64,000 bases of DNA. Origin: JBGAQP01 sp044220635 (lineage in GTDB: Bacteria; Pseudomonadota; Gammaproteobacteria; Burkholderiales; Usitatibacteraceae). The stretch lies in contig JBGAQP010000016.1 in the NCBI GenBank assembly GCA_044220635.1, forward strand, positions 14,333 through 78,332, read 5' to 3'. Of the stretch, positions 61,758 through 64,000 are shown in pieces. The translations under genes were made by a program, and so were the position numbers. Under the pieces are notes generated by a model, which saw only the letters and a program-made list of their open reading frames with translations, did no database searches and was not told where the DNA came from. Numbering within the stretch: the stretch's first letter is position 1; every line of letters begins with the position of its first letter.

Positions 61758-63641
61758 TCAGGCCGCCGCGGGCGCCGGGCGCGCCGTGCGGATGCCCCAA
61801 ACCTGCACCGGGCTGTGTCCCTTGACCTTGTGGCTGCCCATCGGATCGAAGCTGTATCGCTCTCCGATCCTGCTGACGACCGCCTCGGTGATGAGGATCT
61901 TGCGGCCCAGGTCCTTCGTGAGACCTTCGAGGCGGGCGGCGACGTTCACCGCGTCGCCGATCGCCGAGTAATTGTGCCTCTCCGACGAGCCGATGTTGCC
62001 CACCGTGACCGTGCCGTAGTTGATGCCGATCCCGATGGTCAGGGTCGGCAGTCCTTCCCTGGCGAACTCGGTGTTCAGGTCGTCGAGCTCCGACATCATC
62101 GCGAGGGCGCACTGCACCGCTTCGCCGCACGGATCGGCCGATTTTCGCGGCGCTCCGAAGAGAACCATCATGCCATCGCCGATGAACTTGTCAACGGTGC
62201 CGTCGAAGCGGTGCACGGCGCGCACCATGCGGTCGAAATAGCGCGTGAGCACGGTGGTGACGACCTGCGGCGGCATCTTCTCGGAGAGCGTGGTGAAGTC
62301 GCGCACGTCGCTGAAGAGGACGCAGACCTCCGCGAGCTGGCCGCTCACGCCGGGCGAGAGGCTTCCGGCGAGCATCTCCTCCATCACCGCGGGGCTCACC
62401 TGTCCCGCGAAGGATTGCTGCAGGCGCAATCGCTCGACGACCGCCTCCACGGCATCGAAGACGCCGCGGGTGATCAACGCAAGCCAGAAGCAGACGACGA
62501 GCGAGGCGACCGGCAGGAGGACCTGGGTCGTGACGATGGCGGCGAGGCTCGCGCCGAGCAGGGCCGCGGGGACGAGCACGGCCCCGGCCACGAGGATTCG
62601 CGCTCGCGCGTGCGCGAACACGACGAGGATCGCCACCGCGCACAGCGACCAGCGCAGCCACTCCGGGAGCGCGCGCAGGAGGCCCGGGCCCAGGAGGCTG
62701 CGCAGGGCCTGCAGGTGAACCAGCACGCCGGGCTGGTTGTAGGCGAGGCTGCCCGCGGCGGCGGACGGGTCGTCGGCGGGGCGGCCGGGATCGCGGGCGA
62801 GCAGCCGCACCGGCAGCCTCCAGCGGTCCGTCGTCCCGACGAGGCTTCCGACGAGGACCACGCGGCCCTCGAACGCCCGGAGCAGCCGGTTCTCGTCCCA
62901 CCCGCGCAGTTCGTGGATCGGGACATGCTCGAGCAGCGCGCCGAGGCTGTAGTCGATGTAGCCCTCCTGCATGGGGCGGCCGAGGCCGTTCAGGAGCTGG
63001 CTCACCAGCGTCGGAACGATCTCGCCGTCCTCGTAGCGGAACTCGACGAAGCGGCGCGAGACCGAGTCGGGGTCGCGCAGCTGCTGGTCGACTCCGAGGT
63101 TGTCCCTGGTGATGATGCCGCGGTAGTTCGCCTGCACGGGCACGATCCGCCCCCGGCTGTCGACCGTCTGCACGTAGACGAGCGTGGTCGCGCGCTTGAG
63201 GTCGAGCAGCCCGCGCATCATCGCGAGGTCGAGGCCGGGGACGATGCCGTCGTAGGAGCGCTCGGGCAGGACCACGTCCACGCCGACCGCGAGCGGCCTC
63301 GCCTTCGCGAGCGCGTGCAGCGCCTCGGCAAGGTGGCGGTGCCAGAGCGCGACGGGCTCCGGATAGGCCTTCTCGGTCTCCTCGTCGATGCCCACCAGGA
63401 CGATGTCGCGGTCGATGGGGCGCGGGTGGATCTCGCGCAGCCATCGCATCTGGTGGTCGAAGGCGAATCGTTCCGCCGTCGCGAGCGCGGACTCGTGCTC
63501 GCTGGGGACGAAGCCGAGGATGGCCGCGATCGCGGCGACCGCGGCGAACAGAAACGAGCCCTTGCGGGCCGGCGAGGCACGCAGGCGCTCCCAGAACGCG
63601 GCGAGGCGGTGCAGTGCGGCCGGGGTTCCGGGCGTGCGCAA
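61758..63641 (-). CDS. CHASE2-domain class III adenylate cyclase
   Basis: 627 residues from TTG 63641 (no ATG fits). One N-terminal membrane helix, a periplasmic CHASE2 sensor (about 55-310), three membrane helices (about 330-400) and a cytosolic class III cyclase domain. Catalytic set: metal Asp D445 and D489, adenine-selecting K485 and D563, and N566/R570 in the VNVAARLE motif, so ATP specificity and activity are expected. It should turn an extracytoplasmic signal into cAMP. The two FecR-like genes directly downstream form a unit with it. cAMP receptors could be the cNMP-binding proteins of this window. Confidence 0.93.
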   Translation of the reverse strand: MRTPGTPAALHRLAAFWERLRASPARKGSFLFAAVAAIAAILGFVPSEHESALATAERFAFDHQMRWLREIHPRPIDRDIVLVGIDEETEKAYPEPVALWHRHLAEALHALAKARPLAVGVDVVLPERSYDGIVPGLDLAMMRGLLDLKRATTLVYVQTVDSRGRIVPVQANYRGIITRDNLGVDQQLRDPDSVSRRFVEFRYEDGEIVPTLVSQLLNGLGRPMQEGYIDYSLGALLEHVPIHELRGWDENRLLRAFEGRVVLVGSLVGTTDRWRLPVRLLARDPGRPADDPSAAAGSLAYNQPGVLVHLQALRSLLGPGLLRALPEWLRWSLCAVAILVVFAHARARILVAGAVLVPAALLGASLAAIVTTQVLLPVASLVVCFWLALITRGVFDAVEAVVERLRLQQSFAGQVSPAVMEEMLAGSLSPGVSGQLAEVCVLFSDVRDFTTLSEKMPPQVVTTVLTRYFDRMVRAVHRFDGTVDKFIGDGMMVLFGAPRKSADPCGEAVQCALAMMSELDDLNTEFAREGLPTLTIGIGINYGTVTVGNIGSSERHNYSAIGDAVNVAARLEGLTKDLGRKILITEAVVSRIGERYSFDPMGSHKVKGHSPVQVWGIRTARPAPAAA

Positions 63642-63691
63642 GGAGTCAGCCTCTGGCGGGATCTCTTCCGGCGGCTATTCTAGGTCGCGCA

Positions 63692-63731
63692 AAAGCAAAA
63701 GGGCCACCCCATGGGGTGGCCCTTTTGCTTT
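63692..63731. terminator. Terminator of the rRNA operon
   Basis: Perfect 19-bp stem (AAAGCAAAAGGGCCACCCC and its complement) with a 2-nt loop, ending in T-rich sequence on both sides. It lies 10 bp after the 5S gene on the minus strand and just upstream of the cyclase gene, which therefore needs its own promoter. Confidence 0.93.
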
Positions 63732-63741
63732 GCCGTAAGGC

Positions 63742-63854
63742 CCTGGCGATGACCTACTTTCTCACGGGCAATCCGCAATATCATCGGCGCGGCGTCGTTT
63801 CACGGTCCTGTTCGGGATGGGAAGGGGTGGGGCCAACGCGCTATGGTCGCCAGG
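63742..63854 (-). rRNA. rrf: 5S ribosomal RNA
   Basis: The minus strand begins CCTGGCGACCATAGCGCG and contains the conserved CCCATCCCGAACAGG loop and GAAAGTAGG near the end. The two ends (CCTGGCGA.. and ..TCGCCAGG) pair as helix I. The sequence is of betaproteobacterial type. It is the last gene of an rRNA operon read right to left. Confidence 0.96.
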
Positions 63855-63952
63855 AATTCTGTGGGATCGTCGCCGTGGGGGCGCCGATCCGTGATCGGGA
63901 TTTTCGAAGGTGTTGGGTGCAGTAGTGCAGCGCTGCACAGTATCGCAAGGTT
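63855..63952 (-). other. 23S-5S spacer
   Basis: About 98 bp without a tRNA. It holds a 14-bp palindrome (GTGCAGCGCTGCAC, around 63925-63938) and GGATCG...CGATCC arms near 63865-63888, likely processing stems. Confidence 0.6.
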
Positions 63953-64000
63953 ATAGAGTCAAGCCGCACGGGCAATTAGTACCGGTTAGCTCAAGGCGTT
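63953..64000 (-). rRNA. rrl: 23S ribosomal RNA, 3' end only
   Basis: On the minus strand the sequence reads GAGCTAACCGGTACTAAT followed by a GGCTTGA end, the conserved 3' terminus of bacterial 23S rRNA. The rest lies beyond the window's right edge. The exact 3' end is estimated to within a few bases. Confidence 0.9.

Noticed and set aside
63855..63952. A tRNA in the 23S-5S spacer
   Set aside because: No cloverleaf or TTCGA arm; only short palindromes.

Overview
The window is one contiguous piece of a very GC-rich chromosome (roughly 70% GC by eye). It most likely comes from a betaproteobacterium of the Burkholderiales or a nearby order. Evidence: the 5S and 23S rRNA ends at the right edge read like betaproteobacterial rRNA; there is a Bug/TctC-type solute-binding protein, NnrU, a two-domain MnmC and a double-length UvrA; and codon use is strongly G/C-ending throughout. 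It reads as ordinary core and housekeeping chromosome. I see no prophage, transposase, CRISPR array or tRNA. The only mobile-like DNA is short palindromic repeats.

Layout. 0-4.5 kb: end of a cyclic-nucleotide-binding regulator, a retinol-saturase-like oxidoreductase, an HpaI-type aldolase and an HD-GYP protein. 4.5-5.4 kb: a gene-poor stretch with two doubtful small ORFs around a strong hairpin. 5.4-10.3 kb: a stress-type cluster (zinc ribbon, UspA, GNAT, nitrilase), an antiporter and a substrate-binding/GNAT fusion. 10.3-17 kb: a secreted serine protease with an FHA membrane protein, a Yip1 protein, an Asp-box lipoprotein and an alpha/beta hydrolase, punctuated by two REPIN-like repeats. 17-26 kb: orphan MlaF, two diguanylate cyclases, a Bug protein, a DsbA-like protein paired with an S41 pseudo-peptidase, and CnoX. 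26-32 kb: MnmC and a DevBCA/MacAB-like exporter operon. 32-40 kb: two VOC proteins, a two-domain cNMP-binding protein, VanZ, a secreted 2H-phosphoesterase-like protein, a TMTC-like membrane protein, a secreted HExxH protein and a coiled-coil/MORN protein. 40-48.7 kb: YHS lipoprotein, 1953-residue UvrA, peptide-binding protein and NnrU. 48.7-56.5 kb: Lon-like protease with UspA, RhlE and PepN. 56.5-63.6 kb: a 42-residue basic protein, an orthocaspase-MORN protein, a branched-chain-type binding protein, two FecR-like paralogues and a CHASE2 adenylate cyclase. The right edge is the 3' end of an rRNA operon on the minus strand.

Themes. Nucleotide second-messenger signalling is dense: one adenylate cyclase, two cNMP-binding proteins, two GGDEF enzymes with I-sites and one HD-GYP protein. 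Several proteins carry telling active-site changes: a Cys nucleophile in an alpha/beta hydrolase, Ala for the catalytic Ser in an S41 protein, and Tyr for the H-loop His in MlaF. MORN repeats occur in two envelope-linked proteins. Palindromic repeats are read through in frame inside uvrA and supply the C-terminus of the hydrolase. Several promoters sit so close to the ATG that leaderless mRNAs are likely.
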